The notes under the pieces: generated by a model
What the model saw: the letters and a program-made list of their open reading frames with translations, nothing else
What the model was told of the DNA's origin: nothing
Database searches by the model: none
NCBI GenBank assembly: GCA_003157055.1
Contig: PMIG01000234.1
Span: forward strand, 1,845-26,534
Origin: Bacteroidales bacterium
GTDB lineage: Bacteria > Bacteroidota > Bacteroidia > Bacteroidales > VadinHA17
Direction: 5' to 3'
DNA: 24,690 nt
In this document: in pieces, positions 14,344 through 22,755 of the stretch
Layout: every line of letters begins with the position of its first letter
Position numbering within the stretch: the first letter of the stretch is position 1
Program-made: the position numbers and the translations under genes

Positions 14344-16215
14344 TCATTTAAGAACAATCACTTTCAGATTCGATGGGTGAGCAGCATCGTGATAGATCCT
14401 CATAGTTGCTTTCTGGAAATCACTTTCTGAACAGGTATAGATATCGACAAATTTCTGTGGGTTTCTGTCGACCAGCGGAAACCAGGAATTCTGAACCTGG
14501 ATCATTATCCTGTGACCTTTTTTAAAGGTATGGGCTACATCAGGTATTGAATACTTCACTTCAGTTACTTTCCCTGGCCTGAAGGGCTCCGGTTTCTCAA
14601 AGCTGTTCCGGTACTTGCCCCTGAAAACCTCTCCCCGCACCAGCATCTGATAACCGCCAAGAGGAACTTTCACATTCTGATCCGGAGCAGCCCTGGTATC
14701 GGAAGGAAGAACATCGATAAGCTTGACAATAAAATCAGCATCGGTACCGGTGGTGGAAACAAAAAGATCGGCAGTCAGCGGACCCGTAAAAGTGATATCT
14801 TCAGTAAGCACCCCGGTCTGGTAAACCATAACATCAGGTCTGCGCGATGCAAATCTTTGGTCATCAGTCATGTAGGTTGTAGTTCTGCGGGTATGGATAT
14901 CTTCGGTATATGGGACAGGATGCATCGGGTCGGATAAATATTCGTCATAACTTGTTTTAACAGGTGGCGCTGAAAAAGAAGCCATTTCTCCTGGCATAAG
15001 ATATAAGTTCTTTTCAGTTACATTTTCAGGCGGACATGTGTCGAATCTTCTCCATTCGTTTGAACCAGTGACAAATATTGTTGCTTCAGGGATATTAAGT
15101 TCTCCTTTGCCCATCAGGTAATAATCAAAAAAACTGACCTCTTCTTCGGCAAACTTCAAATTTGCATCAAGCCCCCAGTAAATGTTCCCCAGGTTTGTGG
15201 CCTTCCCGAACATCCACTGACCATGGGACCATGGACCCATTACAAGATAGTTCTTTGTTGAGGGAGGATTTTGCTTTTCAATTGACTGGTACGTATGAAG
15301 AGCGCCGTACATATCTTCTGCATCAAACCATCCGCCAACAGTCATTACTGCGGGCTTTACATTTTTCAGGTATTGCTGCGGGTCTCGCGATTTCCAAAAC
15401 TCGTCATAGTTGGGATGCGTGAAGGTTTCTTTCCACCACCTGACACTATCACCGAAATATTTAGGCGATAGGTTTCTGATGGCTCCTGCGGAAAGGAAAA
15501 ACTCATAATTATCCGGAGTCGGCCATATAAAACTAGGATTTCCGGTCCTTGTCAGCCCTCTGCGAGGCTTTCCGAACCAGAAATCGAACGGGAAACAGTC
15601 AAGAAGGAAGAAAGCTCCATTATGATGAACATCGTCTCCTATGAACCATGCGGTTACAGGTGCCTGCGGCGAGACTGCCTTGATAGCCGGATGAGCATTT
15701 ATTATACCCATCGTAGAATAAAAGCCGGGATAAGAAATGCCAAAGAGGCCTACGTTGCCATTATTGTTTTTAACATTTTTAATGAGCCAGTCAACAGTAT
15801 CCCAGGTGTCTGTAGTCTCATCAATGTCCTTATTGCTTTTCTTGTCCCGTACAACAGGACGGATATCCTCATATTCACCTTCGCTCATAAATTTTCCGCG
15901 GACATCCTGGAAAACCATAATATAGTTTTCCCTGGTAAACATGGAATAGACCATCAGATAACTGTTATATCTGTCAGGACCGCCGCCCTCTATGTTATAG
16001 GGAGTACGGGTCATAAGTATGGGATGTTTCACTGAATCGCTTTTGGGAGTATAGATTGAAGTAAAAAGCCTTATCCCGTCGCGCATAGTGATATAAACTT
16101 CTTGTTTGTCGTACTTATCCCTTATCGAAAATCCCGGTTGCGAAAACATTGCTGACGACAGCAATAACATTAAAACCAAAATAAATCCAAAAGACCTAAG
16201 AAGTCGTTTTCTCAT
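14344..16215 (-). CDS. Secreted CocE/NonD-type S15 alpha/beta hydrolase
   Basis: A 623-residue protein with a signal peptide ending about SAMFSQ (residue 26). It belongs to the X-Pro dipeptidyl-peptidase S15 / CocE / glutaryl-7-ACA acylase superfamily. The catalytic triad is visible: Ser161 in GISYPGF, Asp298 in GGWFDAEDMYG, and His331 in GPWSHGQW. Also present are the oxyanion-type RTPYN, the DVRGKFMSEGEYEDIRP segment and a C-terminal jelly-roll domain (residues about 430-623, with DADFIVKLIDVLPSD and KGHRIMIQVQNSWFPLVDRNPQ). Members cut acyl, ester or peptide bonds, and substrate cannot be read from sequence. Length and domain order are normal for the family. It sits downstream of a thioesterase/CoA-binding pair but is separated by 66 bases, perhaps with its own promoter. 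Confidence 0.92.
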   Translation of the reverse strand: MRKRLLRSFGFILVLMLLLSSAMFSQPGFSIRDKYDKQEVYITMRDGIRLFTSIYTPKSDSVKHPILMTRTPYNIEGGGPDRYNSYLMVYSMFTRENYIMVFQDVRGKFMSEGEYEDIRPVVRDKKSNKDIDETTDTWDTVDWLIKNVKNNNGNVGLFGISYPGFYSTMGIINAHPAIKAVSPQAPVTAWFIGDDVHHNGAFFLLDCFPFDFWFGKPRRGLTRTGNPSFIWPTPDNYEFFLSAGAIRNLSPKYFGDSVRWWKETFTHPNYDEFWKSRDPQQYLKNVKPAVMTVGGWFDAEDMYGALHTYQSIEKQNPPSTKNYLVMGPWSHGQWMFGKATNLGNIYWGLDANLKFAEEEVSFFDYYLMGKGELNIPEATIFVTGSNEWRRFDTCPPENVTEKNLYLMPGEMASFSAPPVKTSYDEYLSDPMHPVPYTEDIHTRRTTTYMTDDQRFASRRPDVMVYQTGVLTEDITFTGPLTADLFVSTTGTDADFIVKLIDVLPSDTRAAPDQNVKVPLGGYQMLVRGEVFRGKYRNSFEKPEPFRPGKVTEVKYSIPDVAHTFKKGHRIMIQVQNSWFPLVDRNPQKFVDIYTCSESDFQKATMRIYHDAAHPSNLKVIVLK

Positions 16216-16281
16216 TATAATTAAAGTTTAAATAAATTGTTTTATTAAATATACACTTCTGTTTTGATAATGAATCAAATA

Positions 16282-16695
16282 TCAATCATTTAACCCAAGC
16301 CGGGATATCAGATTTCCTGGAGCAACCGGCTTGCCGTTTTTTGTTGCAACAGCGACAACGCTTGCTTTCACAATTGGTTTCTCGTCGGGGAGCCTGAATA
16401 TATGCTGATCAAAAACAACCCTGATATTTCCTTCCCTTCGTAAATTAAGCCTGACAACAAATAGATCGCGACTCCTGAGCGGATATTTGTAATCTATCTC
16501 AATTCGCGTAATGATGACGTCAAGACCCTCTGCATGAAGCCCGGAGAAGCTTATTCCCCGGGAGATAAGAAATTCATGACGCGCATGTTCGAGGTAGTGC
16601 AGGTAGTTTGCATTATTCACAATTCCCTGGATATCGCATTCATAATCACGTACGGCGAATTCAATGGAAAACAGGTAGCTTTTTTCTGCAGGCAT
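16282..16695 (-). CDS. Acyl-CoA thioesterase (4-hydroxybenzoyl-CoA/YbgC type, hotdog fold)
   Basis: A 137-residue single hotdog domain. The active-site segment VRDYECDIQGIVNNANYLHYLEHAR aligns with the YDTDxxGxVxxxxYxxxxExAR motif of 4-hydroxybenzoyl-CoA thioesterases, with catalytic Asp21. A central IIITRIEIDYKYPLRSRD-like strand pattern and RVVFDQHIF complete the fold. The family hydrolyses acyl-CoA or acyl-ACP thioesters in the cytoplasm. It lies 12 bases after the CoA-binding protein gene, so the two are probably co-transcribed; a shared link to CoA metabolism is plausible but not proven. Substrate specificity is not visible. Confidence 0.9.
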   Translation of the reverse strand: MPAEKSYLFSIEFAVRDYECDIQGIVNNANYLHYLEHARHEFLISRGISFSGLHAEGLDVIITRIEIDYKYPLRSRDLFVVRLNLRREGNIRVVFDQHIFRLPDEKPIVKASVVAVATKNGKPVAPGNLISRLGLND

Positions 16696-16707
16696 CTGTA
16701 ATAAGGG

Positions 16708-17157
16708 CTATTTAGGGAATTTGCCGAAAATCTTCTTAAGCCTTCCATGAAATTTGTGAAAGCTATGTGGTTTATAATGCATCAGGATACACTGCCCGGC
16801 AATATAGTTGATATCTGTTCCCTTTAATTCATCCAGCGCCTCCTGGGAATCAGAGTTCTGCTGTATCCATATCTGTTTGTACCCGGCTTCTTTTGCTTCC
16901 TTTACAACAGTGGCAGTCACGGCTTTGGGTGTTATTATTATCAGGCCCCTGACACCGGGAGGTAATGATTTCAGGTCGTGATATACTTTAGAGCCATGTA
17001 TTTCCTCTGCATACGGGTTTACCGGGATAATATTCATCCCTTTTTCTTTCAATTCCCGGAACGCGGTAAAGCCAAACTTTTTCTTATTTCTTGAAACGCC
17101 AATCATTGCTATCGGTTCCGAAGCGATGAATTCCTCAATTTGCTTGAGTACAACCAT
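16708..17157 (-). CDS. CoA-binding (Rossmann) domain protein
   Basis: A 149-residue protein consisting of one CoA-binding Rossmann domain related to the N terminus of succinyl-CoA synthetase alpha. Marks are IAMIGVSRNKKKFGFTAFRE, GMNIIPVNPYAEEIHGSKVYHDLKSLP, GLIIITPKAVTATVVKEAKEAG and YKQIWIQQ, followed by a Cys- and basic-rich tail (GQCILMHYKPHSFHKFHGRLK). No catalytic domain is fused. Such stand-alone proteins are widespread and largely uncharacterised. It is the first gene of a minus-strand pair with the thioesterase and is divergent from the MFS gene. Confidence 0.88.
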   Translation of the reverse strand: MVVLKQIEEFIASEPIAMIGVSRNKKKFGFTAFRELKEKGMNIIPVNPYAEEIHGSKVYHDLKSLPPGVRGLIIITPKAVTATVVKEAKEAGYKQIWIQQNSDSQEALDELKGTDINYIAGQCILMHYKPHSFHKFHGRLKKIFGKFPK

Positions 17158-17303
17158 TTTTAGAATTTATTATATTAATGATATTTGAAAGATACTCCCG
17201 GACAATTGCTTATGGTAAGTATAAAGACTTAAAAATACAATAAAAAAAATCAACTTACATTTTTTTTATATTACTTGCTGATAGGGTAATAAAACAAATC
17301 ATT

Positions 17304-18593
17304 ATGAAAAGTACGGAAAAGCGTCTGGGATATCTGTTTTCTCTCCGGTATTCAAATTATGTATTCATGCTTCTGTTCCTGCTCTATATGTTCGATTATA
17401 TCGACAGAATGGTTGTTACGTCAATGTTTACCCATATTGAGCATGACTGGGGAATAACGCATACCCAAAGTGGACTTCTGGTCTCAGCGGTTTACTGGGC
17501 AATTGTCATTTTATCTTTTCCTGTTTCCCTTCTTGTTGACAGGTGGAGCAGGGCTAAAACAATAGGAGTAATGGCAGTCATGTGGAGCCTTGCTACAGCT
17601 CTTTGTGCGCTGACAGGTAATTTTGTACAGCTCTTATTGGCGCGTATGTTAATTGGAATTGGTGAAGCTGGATATGCTCCTGGCGGGACCGCCATGATTT
17701 CAGGATTATATCCTGTTGACAGAAGGGCAAGAATGATGGGAATATGGAATGCCTCAATTCCCCTGGGGAGTGCAATCGGGGTCCTCCTTGGAGGAATCAT
17801 TGCTGCTAAATTAGGCTGGAAACACGCTTTCGGACTTGTTGCGTTACCGGGACTTATAGTTGCAGTGCTCTTCTATTTTGTAAAAGATTATAAGACTGTC
17901 GACCTCTCATTTTATGATAAGGATAGCAATAAAATCAAGATGGAGAGGAAAGATATGGTTAAAGAGTTTTTAACCAAACCGTCGGTTATTTTCACTTACC
18001 TAGGAATGGCTGCTGTAGTATTTGTGACTACAGCGATGCTGACCTGGTTGCCAACCTATTTTGAAAAAGTAAGAGACGTAAGTGCTGAGACAGCAGGTAA
18101 AATGGCAAGCTCTATTATGGTTCTTGCCCTGATTGGCGCACCAGCGGGAGGATTTCTTACCGATTTCTGGCGAAAAACCAGGCCAAATGCAAGAATGCTC
18201 TTCCCTGCGATCACCACATCTATCTCTGCTGTTATTCTGTTTATTGCGCTTGTTGTGTTCAAAGGAACAGTGCAATATATCACTTTACTGGTTTTTGGGA
18301 TCTTTATCATGGCATTCATTGCGGGAGCTTCTGCTGTCACACAGGATGTCATTCATCCCGGTTTGCGCGCATCATCATATGCAATTGCCGTTGTTGTTCA
18401 GAATCTTCTGGGCTCATCTATGGCCCCTGTTGTCCTGGGTAAAATATATGATCTTTCAAATATCCAGACCGCGCTCTCAATATTGCCTTTTGTTCTTTTA
18501 ATCGGAGCGGCACTTTTCTTTTTAGGATCGAGATATTATGTCAAAGACATTGAAAAGGTCGCCAAGATTAAGCTTGAAGCACAAACAGCCTGA
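17304..18593 (+). CDS. Major facilitator superfamily transporter (Spinster/ACS-like)
   Basis: A 429-residue integral membrane protein with about twelve hydrophobic segments in the 6+6 MFS layout. DYIDRMVV in the first helix, the loop LVDRWSRAKTIGVMAVMWSL with its RxxxR-like motif A, and RMLIGIGEAGYAPGG in helix four are typical of the spinster and anion:cation symporter-like groups. A charged cytoplasmic loop (about residues 195-215) separates the halves, and the second half repeats motif A as GFLTDFWRKTRPNARM. The cargo cannot be told; carboxylates or sugar acids are possible in view of the neighbouring SMP-30 protein, but this is weak context. It converges on the polyprenyl synthase gene with only eight bases between the two stops. 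Confidence 0.9.
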   Translation: MKSTEKRLGYLFSLRYSNYVFMLLFLLYMFDYIDRMVVTSMFTHIEHDWGITHTQSGLLVSAVYWAIVILSFPVSLLVDRWSRAKTIGVMAVMWSLATALCALTGNFVQLLLARMLIGIGEAGYAPGGTAMISGLYPVDRRARMMGIWNASIPLGSAIGVLLGGIIAAKLGWKHAFGLVALPGLIVAVLFYFVKDYKTVDLSFYDKDSNKIKMERKDMVKEFLTKPSVIFTYLGMAAVVFVTTAMLTWLPTYFEKVRDVSAETAGKMASSIMVLALIGAPAGGFLTDFWRKTRPNARMLFPAITTSISAVILFIALVVFKGTVQYITLLVFGIFIMAFIAGASAVTQDVIHPGLRASSYAIAVVVQNLLGSSMAPVVLGKIYDLSNIQTALSILPFVLLIGAALFFLGSRYYVKDIEKVAKIKLEAQTA

Positions 18594-18601
18594 AAGAATA
18601 A

Positions 18602-19576
18602 TTACTTATTTCGTGAAGTAGTGTAATTGACAAACTGCTGTAGCGATTCTTTAACATCCGAAGCAGGATATGAATCAAGAATAGCAAGGGCCTTATCACG
18701 ATACTGATTCATTTTGATTTCAGCATACTCAAGGCCGCCTGTTGATGATACAAATTTTATAACTTCATTAATCTCTCCCCGGGTCTTCTTCCTGCTTTTC
18801 ACAATGGAAAGTATCTTTCTTTTCTGAGGCATCGAAGCAAGCTCAAGTGAATGGATTAGAGGAAGCGTTATCTTTCTTTCCTTTATATCGTTGCCGACGG
18901 TTTTGCCAGTAAGTCCGTTTGATTCATAATCGAGGATATCGTCCCTTATCTGGAAAGCAATTCCGATATTCTCCCCAAAATCCTTCATAAGCTGAATTGT
19001 ATCGGGATCTTCTGTCACCGAACGGGCTCCTGTAGCTGTACAGGCAGAAAGTAATGCGGCTGTTTTGCTTATGATGATCTTATAATAATCCTCCTCCTTA
19101 ATATTCAGCTTCCTGGCTTTCTGAATCTGCAGGAGCTCTCCCTCTGCCATAGATTGAACTGATTCGGAGACGATCTCCAGCATATCGTATCGCGATTTCT
19201 CAACGCTGATCAGAAGTCCTGCGGAAAGCATATAATCGCCTGCAAGAACGGCGATTTTTGAATTCCAAAGTGCATTGACCGACAGTGCTCCGCGCCGCTC
19301 ATGAGCATCATCAACTATATCGTCGTGTACAAGCGATGCAGTATGAAGCAGTTCAATCAAAGTAGCTGCCACATATGTTGGTTCAGATATTTTACCGTTA
19401 AGTTTTGCAGTAAGAAATACAAGGAGCGGTCTCATCTGCTTCCCTTTCCTTCTCAGAATATAGTTCAGAACAATTTTCAAAAGCGGCACATCGCTTTTCA
19501 TGGTCCTGTTGAAATAGGATTCAAATTCATCCATCTCCTTTAAAACAGGCTTTCTGATTTCGTCAAGAAGTGACAT
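18602..19576 (-). CDS. Polyprenyl diphosphate synthase (octaprenyl/solanesyl type)
   Basis: A 324-residue trans-isoprenyl diphosphate synthase, extending farnesyl diphosphate with isopentenyl diphosphate, probably for the menaquinone side chain. The first Asp-rich motif is DDIVDD (D85-D90), the second is FQIRDDILDY; GKQMRPLL near the N terminus binds substrate. Small residues (Ala80, Ser81) before the first motif suggest a long product. I prefer the ATG at 19576 because a TAnnTTTG -7 box ends just before the other in-frame ATG (19591), so transcripts from it would start inside or after that codon. The longer form adds MKYIR. Neighbours (lspA downstream-facing in the same direction) do not define a pathway. 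Its stop is eight bases from the convergent MFS stop. Confidence 0.9.
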   Translation of the reverse strand: MSLLDEIRKPVLKEMDEFESYFNRTMKSDVPLLKIVLNYILRRKGKQMRPLLVFLTAKLNGKISEPTYVAATLIELLHTASLVHDDIVDDAHERRGALSVNALWNSKIAVLAGDYMLSAGLLISVEKSRYDMLEIVSESVQSMAEGELLQIQKARKLNIKEEDYYKIIISKTAALLSACTATGARSVTEDPDTIQLMKDFGENIGIAFQIRDDILDYESNGLTGKTVGNDIKERKITLPLIHSLELASMPQKRKILSIVKSRKKTRGEINEVIKFVSSTGGLEYAEIKMNQYRDKALAILDSYPASDVKESLQQFVNYTTSRNK

Positions 19577-19592
19577 CCGGATATATTTCATT

Positions 19593-19600
19593 CAAATATA
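19593..19600 (-). promoter_or_regulatory. TAnnTTTG -7 box candidate for the polyprenyl synthase gene
   Basis: The minus strand reads TATATTTG here, an exact Bacteroidota -7 box. No clear TTTG -33 box sits at the expected 19-21 bases upstream, which lowers confidence. If used, transcription would start close to the ATG at 19576. Confidence 0.3.
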
Positions 19601-19694
19601 GCAAATTCAGAGCAACACATTAAATATCATGTCAATTTGTTCTATCCGGTCAAAAGAGAATTATCGGCGATTTTATCAGCTATTGCTGTAAGAA

Positions 19695-20303
19695 TTATTG
19701 AAGATTCCTGAACATTTTTTTCTGGAAGATAAGTATGGCAAAGACCCCGCAGGTGATTGCTGAATCTGAAACATTGAAAACAGGCCTGAAAAAAATGAAA
19801 GATTCACCCGGTCTGAACGGCGACCACATCGGCCAGTGAGTATTAATTACCGGGAAATAAAACATATCAACCACTCTTCCCTGGAGGAATGAAGAATAAC
19901 CACCGCCAGGAGGGAAAAGAATTGCAGGCTGATTGAAGCTTTCGCTGAAGATCATGCCATAGAATGCACTGTCAATCAGGTTACCTATGGCTCCTGCAAG
20001 AATGGCGCTTACAGCAAGAATAAGGCCGAGATTGGCTTTCTTCTTGTAAAGGGAAGTCAGAAACCAGCCGATGCCCGAAATAGCAATGATACGGAAGATG
20101 CTTAAAATAATTTTGCCTTTTTTCCCGCCCATTTCCATACCAAAGGCCATTCCGTTATTCTCGATAAAATGAAACATCCCGTACTTCCCGAAAAGGTGAA
20201 TTTCGTCGCCCATCTGCATGTGAGTCTTGACCCATATTTTAAGTGCCTGATCAATAATCAGGATAAGGAGGATCAGAAACATTGATTTTTTTTCTGCCGA
20301 CAT
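19695..20303 (-). CDS. lspA: Lipoprotein signal peptidase (signal peptidase II)
   Basis: A 202-residue inner-membrane aspartyl protease that removes signal peptides from prolipoproteins after lipidation. It has the expected four hydrophobic segments and the signature residues: DQALKIWV near the N terminus, FHFIENNGMAFG, AGAIGNLIDS, RVVDMFYFP with catalytic Asp146, and FNVSDSAIT with catalytic Asp180. The protein is longer than the E. coli enzyme (about 165) owing to a loop (residues about 120-170) before the second Asp, a feature usual in Bacteroidota. The window itself encodes at least four lipoproteins that would be its substrates. It sits between creD and the polyprenyl synthase, with a gap of about 130 bases to creD. 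Confidence 0.96.
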   Translation of the reverse strand: MSAEKKSMFLILLILIIDQALKIWVKTHMQMGDEIHLFGKYGMFHFIENNGMAFGMEMGGKKGKIILSIFRIIAISGIGWFLTSLYKKKANLGLILAVSAILAGAIGNLIDSAFYGMIFSESFNQPAILFPPGGGYSSFLQGRVVDMFYFPVINTHWPMWSPFRPGESFIFFRPVFNVSDSAITCGVFAILIFQKKMFRNLQ

Positions 20304-20377
20304 TATTCTTCAGTTACAGGGGCGCAAAATAGCAAAAAAATCGATGGCTTTTAATTCAAATTGGATGAAAAGAAAAC

Positions 20378-20405
20378 AGCAGGAAATTATTTTGTTTTTC
20401 CTGCT
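20378..20405 (-). terminator. Intrinsic terminator of creD
   Basis: AGCAGGAAA (20378-20386) and TTTCCTGCT (20397-20405) form a nine-pair stem with a ten-base loop. On the minus strand the stem is followed by GTTTTCTTTTC, a T-rich run. It lies 28 bases after the creD stop and before the lspA promoter region, so it most likely ends the creD transcript. Confidence 0.6.
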
Positions 20406-20433
20406 ATAAGTTATATACGAAATACACTACGGT

Positions 20434-21762
20434 TTATTCAGAAGATTCTTCTGCTGTATTCCTGGCTGAACCATTGAATAACCGGAGCTTTGTGGAAACA
20501 GCCATTGTTAGGGCAAGAAGGAAAAAGAGTCCTATGTTTCCTGCCAGATATGCATAGTCGTTGAGAGTCAGCAGAATAAAAATAAATGAATAAAGGAAAA
20601 CAAGCATTCCGGAAACAAGAATCACAGTTCTGAAGTTCCTGACTAGTTTCAGCAGGAAGAGTGTAATCAAAATGATTGTCGAACCTGCCGCTATAATATA
20701 TGCCGGATTAAAGCCAACTTGTTCACTGAGGGCATTAAGCAACGAAAAGAAAAGAACAAGAGCAAATGAAACAAGAAGGTAATTAATTATCTGCAACGAC
20801 TCCCCGGTTGCCATTTCAGCAAACAAGAGCGCCATGAAAGTAAGCGCAATGAAAAGAATCCCATATTTTGCACTTCTCAGTGATTTCTGATAATGATCCA
20901 CAACCATCACAAAATCGACCCCGAATGAATCATTTGAAGGCTTGAATTCATCTTCTTTCCATACCTGCGGGAAGTTGCGGTTAAGGTTTGTAATAAGCCA
21001 ATCTGCTTTAAATCCGGAATCGTCAACTGTTCTGGTTGCCGGCAGGAAATTCCCAGTAAAACCCGGAGCGTTCCAGGTCGATTTCAGATTCACATGCGTG
21101 GTTTTTCCCACAGGCGAGAAGCTTAATCCTTCCGATCCGGAGAGATTTATTTCCAGCTCAAACGGGATGGTTTTAACCCTATTGGTAAGCCCGACAGGGA
21201 ATGAAATACCGGAAGCGAACACTTCCTTATCCAGCAATCCGGGAACAGCATTTATATCTAAAGTGCCGGTCTTCATAACGACACCACCCTTAAGGCCTCG
21301 ATTATCACTAATCCCAAGAGTATAATATGCTTCATTCCATTGCACTTCACTGCTTTCTCCGGCGCTGATATCCGGTATAAAAAACTCGCCAGAAATGTGG
21401 AAATAAGAATTATAGATCACAGTCTGATAAATGCTTCTATGACGTTTTTCCGTTTTGACATCTCCAGAGACATTAAGTGTTTCCGGCATAATATGAATGA
21501 TTGACATATGTGGTTCAGCATTGTTCTTCAAAGGGAATATCCTAACCGGGATGTTCAGCACCGGCCCGGAAAGATTTTGTCTTCCGGCCCATTGAGAAGC
21601 GATTTCCTGTTTTGCCTTTTCAGAGGTCTGTTGCCTCTCGCGGATAATTGATTTTATCATTTCCAGCGGAATTAAAAGAAACAAGCCCATGATTGCCAGT
21701 AGCAGTATCTTCAATGTTAAAGTATTCTGCCATTTTTTGCTTTCACTGATTTCAATTTTCAT
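20434..21762 (-). CDS. creD: Inner-membrane envelope protein CreD
   Basis: A 442-residue CreD family protein. The N terminus has one transmembrane helix (about residues 17-36, LKILLLAIMGLFLLIPL) followed by the family stretch MIKSIIRERQQTSEKAKQEIASQW. A large periplasmic beta-rich region follows, then a cluster of hydrophobic helices (about 298-425). CreD is an envelope-integrity protein of unclear biochemical activity; in Gammaproteobacteria it belongs to the CreBC regulon. No creB or creC is present here. Instead it follows a winged-helix regulator and a membrane protein on the same strand, and a palindromic operator-like site lies 25 bases upstream of its start. An intrinsic terminator follows it. 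Confidence 0.92.
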   Translation of the reverse strand: MKIEISESKKWQNTLTLKILLLAIMGLFLLIPLEMIKSIIRERQQTSEKAKQEIASQWAGRQNLSGPVLNIPVRIFPLKNNAEPHMSIIHIMPETLNVSGDVKTEKRHRSIYQTVIYNSYFHISGEFFIPDISAGESSEVQWNEAYYTLGISDNRGLKGGVVMKTGTLDINAVPGLLDKEVFASGISFPVGLTNRVKTIPFELEINLSGSEGLSFSPVGKTTHVNLKSTWNAPGFTGNFLPATRTVDDSGFKADWLITNLNRNFPQVWKEDEFKPSNDSFGVDFVMVVDHYQKSLRSAKYGILFIALTFMALLFAEMATGESLQIINYLLVSFALVLFFSLLNALSEQVGFNPAYIIAAGSTIILITLFLLKLVRNFRTVILVSGMLVFLYSFIFILLTLNDYAYLAGNIGLFFLLALTMAVSTKLRLFNGSARNTAEESSE

Positions 21763-21778
21763 AGCGATATTATTTAGT

Positions 21779-21801
21779 TAAAAGTACTTTGAATTGCAAA
21801 G
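21779..21801. promoter_or_regulatory. Operator-like palindrome upstream of creD
   Basis: The stretch starts TAAAAGTACTTTGAA, identical over 15 bases to that upstream of the membrane-protein gene at 22756, and contains CTTTG-AATTG-CAAAG (21787-21801). On the minus strand one arm overlaps TAGCTTTG, an exact TAnnTTTG -7 box, so a bound repressor could block RNA polymerase. The winged-helix regulator encoded just upstream is the obvious candidate binder; this is inference. Confidence 0.55.
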
Positions 21802-21817
21802 CTAAAAGATAAAAAAA

Positions 21818-22114
21818 TTATTGAGTCTTAATGATCTCTTCAAGAGCTCTAAGATGTGCACTGAACTTTTGTTTGCCCGACTCTGTGACGCAATAGCTTG
21901 TGTTGGGCTTTTTCCCAATGAATTGTTTGCTTGATTTTATCAGTCCGTTCTCTTCAAGGACCCTGAGATGGCTTGCAAGATTTCCATCAGTCACACCAAG
22001 CGCTCCTTTCAGGTTGTTGAAGTCGTATGAATCATTTACGACAAGGATTGACATAATACCGAGCCGTACACGATTTTCAAAGAATTTATTCAAGCCCGAA
22101 ATATCAATTTTCAT
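21818..22114 (-). CDS. Winged-helix transcriptional regulator (HTH_34 / ArsR-like)
   Basis: A 98-residue DNA-binding protein. A longer frame exists upstream (to 22177) but is rejected because the ATG at 22114 overlaps the stop of the preceding membrane-protein gene as ATGA and opens the natural helix KIDISGLNKFF. The order is helix (NRVRLGIMSIL), HTH with DFNNLKGALGVTDGNLASHLRVLEENGLI, then a wing (KSSKQFIGKKPNTSYCVTESGK) and a dimerisation helix. The family represses small operons coding for membrane proteins. It is translationally coupled to the six-TM protein upstream and followed by creD, with matching palindromes ahead of both transcription units. No metal-binding Cys cluster is seen (a single Cys in the wing). 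Confidence 0.88.
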   Translation of the reverse strand: MKIDISGLNKFFENRVRLGIMSILVVNDSYDFNNLKGALGVTDGNLASHLRVLEENGLIKSSKQFIGKKPNTSYCVTESGKQKFSAHLRALEEIIKTQ

Positions 22115-22746
22115 CTTTCGTATTTTCTGTACATGGCCAGGCCATAGACGATATGGAGCAATCCGAATCCAAAACACCAGAAAATAATCCCATAAACAGG
22201 AAAAATTGCAGAGAGAAGACCGGTTGTTATTTCAAGTAACCCCAGATAGAAAATTTCATTAAATGTAAATTTTTCAGCATTAACCAGCCCAAGGCCGTAG
22301 AAGATAAGCATAAATGGAATTATAAGCTGCCAGTGATGTTGAAAGAATAAGATCAGTATAAGAATTCCACCTGTAATCAGCGGGACAAACAGACTAACCA
22401 GAAGCCTTTTTGAAACGGGAGTCCATATTTTAAGACCTTTTAACACTGATTTCCTGTAGGAGAAAAAGACTGAAACCCCCAGCGCAAGGATAAGAACAAT
22501 CAGCGCTTCTGCAAGAAGTTTGAACATAAGGCTATCCGTTTCCTGTATCTTATATGCACTGAAAAATCCTCCGGGAAGAAGGAGTTTTCCATCCGGGAAT
22601 GTATAAATGGCAAAAGCTGCTCCGGCTAACGCAATTATTCCGGCAAAAAGACCCGATAATCCGCTTAATGAAAGAAACCGCGAAGATTCTTCCATCACCT
22701 TTTTAATAATACGGAGGTCTTCAAAATATTCTGATTTGCTTTCCAT
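22111..22746 (-). CDS. Six-TM membrane protein coupled to the winged-helix regulator
   Basis: A 211-residue integral membrane protein that I do not recognise by name. A soluble N-terminal stretch (MESKSEYFEDLRIIKKVMEE) precedes about six hydrophobic helices: near residues 28-50, 72-98, 112-135, 138-157, 163-183 and 186-205. The start is taken at 22746 because the longer frame begins inside the palindromic operator-like site. Its TGA overlaps the regulator ATG (ATGA), so the pair is one translational unit; creD follows. The organisation suggests a membrane component sensed or controlled by the regulator, but its role is unknown. Confidence 0.82.
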   Translation of the reverse strand: MESKSEYFEDLRIIKKVMEESSRFLSLSGLSGLFAGIIALAGAAFAIYTFPDGKLLLPGGFFSAYKIQETDSLMFKLLAEALIVLILALGVSVFFSYRKSVLKGLKIWTPVSKRLLVSLFVPLITGGILILILFFQHHWQLIIPFMLIFYGLGLVNAEKFTFNEIFYLGLLEITTGLLSAIFPVYGIIFWCFGFGLLHIVYGLAMYRKYER

Positions 22747-22755
22747 GGTAATGTA

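Noticed and set aside
17492..18352. Several antisense frames of 60-122 residues within the MFS gene
   Set aside because: They are shadows of the transporter reading frame, low in complexity and without starts or motifs of their own.
22115..22177. N-terminal extension of the winged-helix regulator
   Set aside because: It overlaps the coding sequence of the membrane protein in another frame; the ATGA overlap at 22111-22114 gives a natural start.
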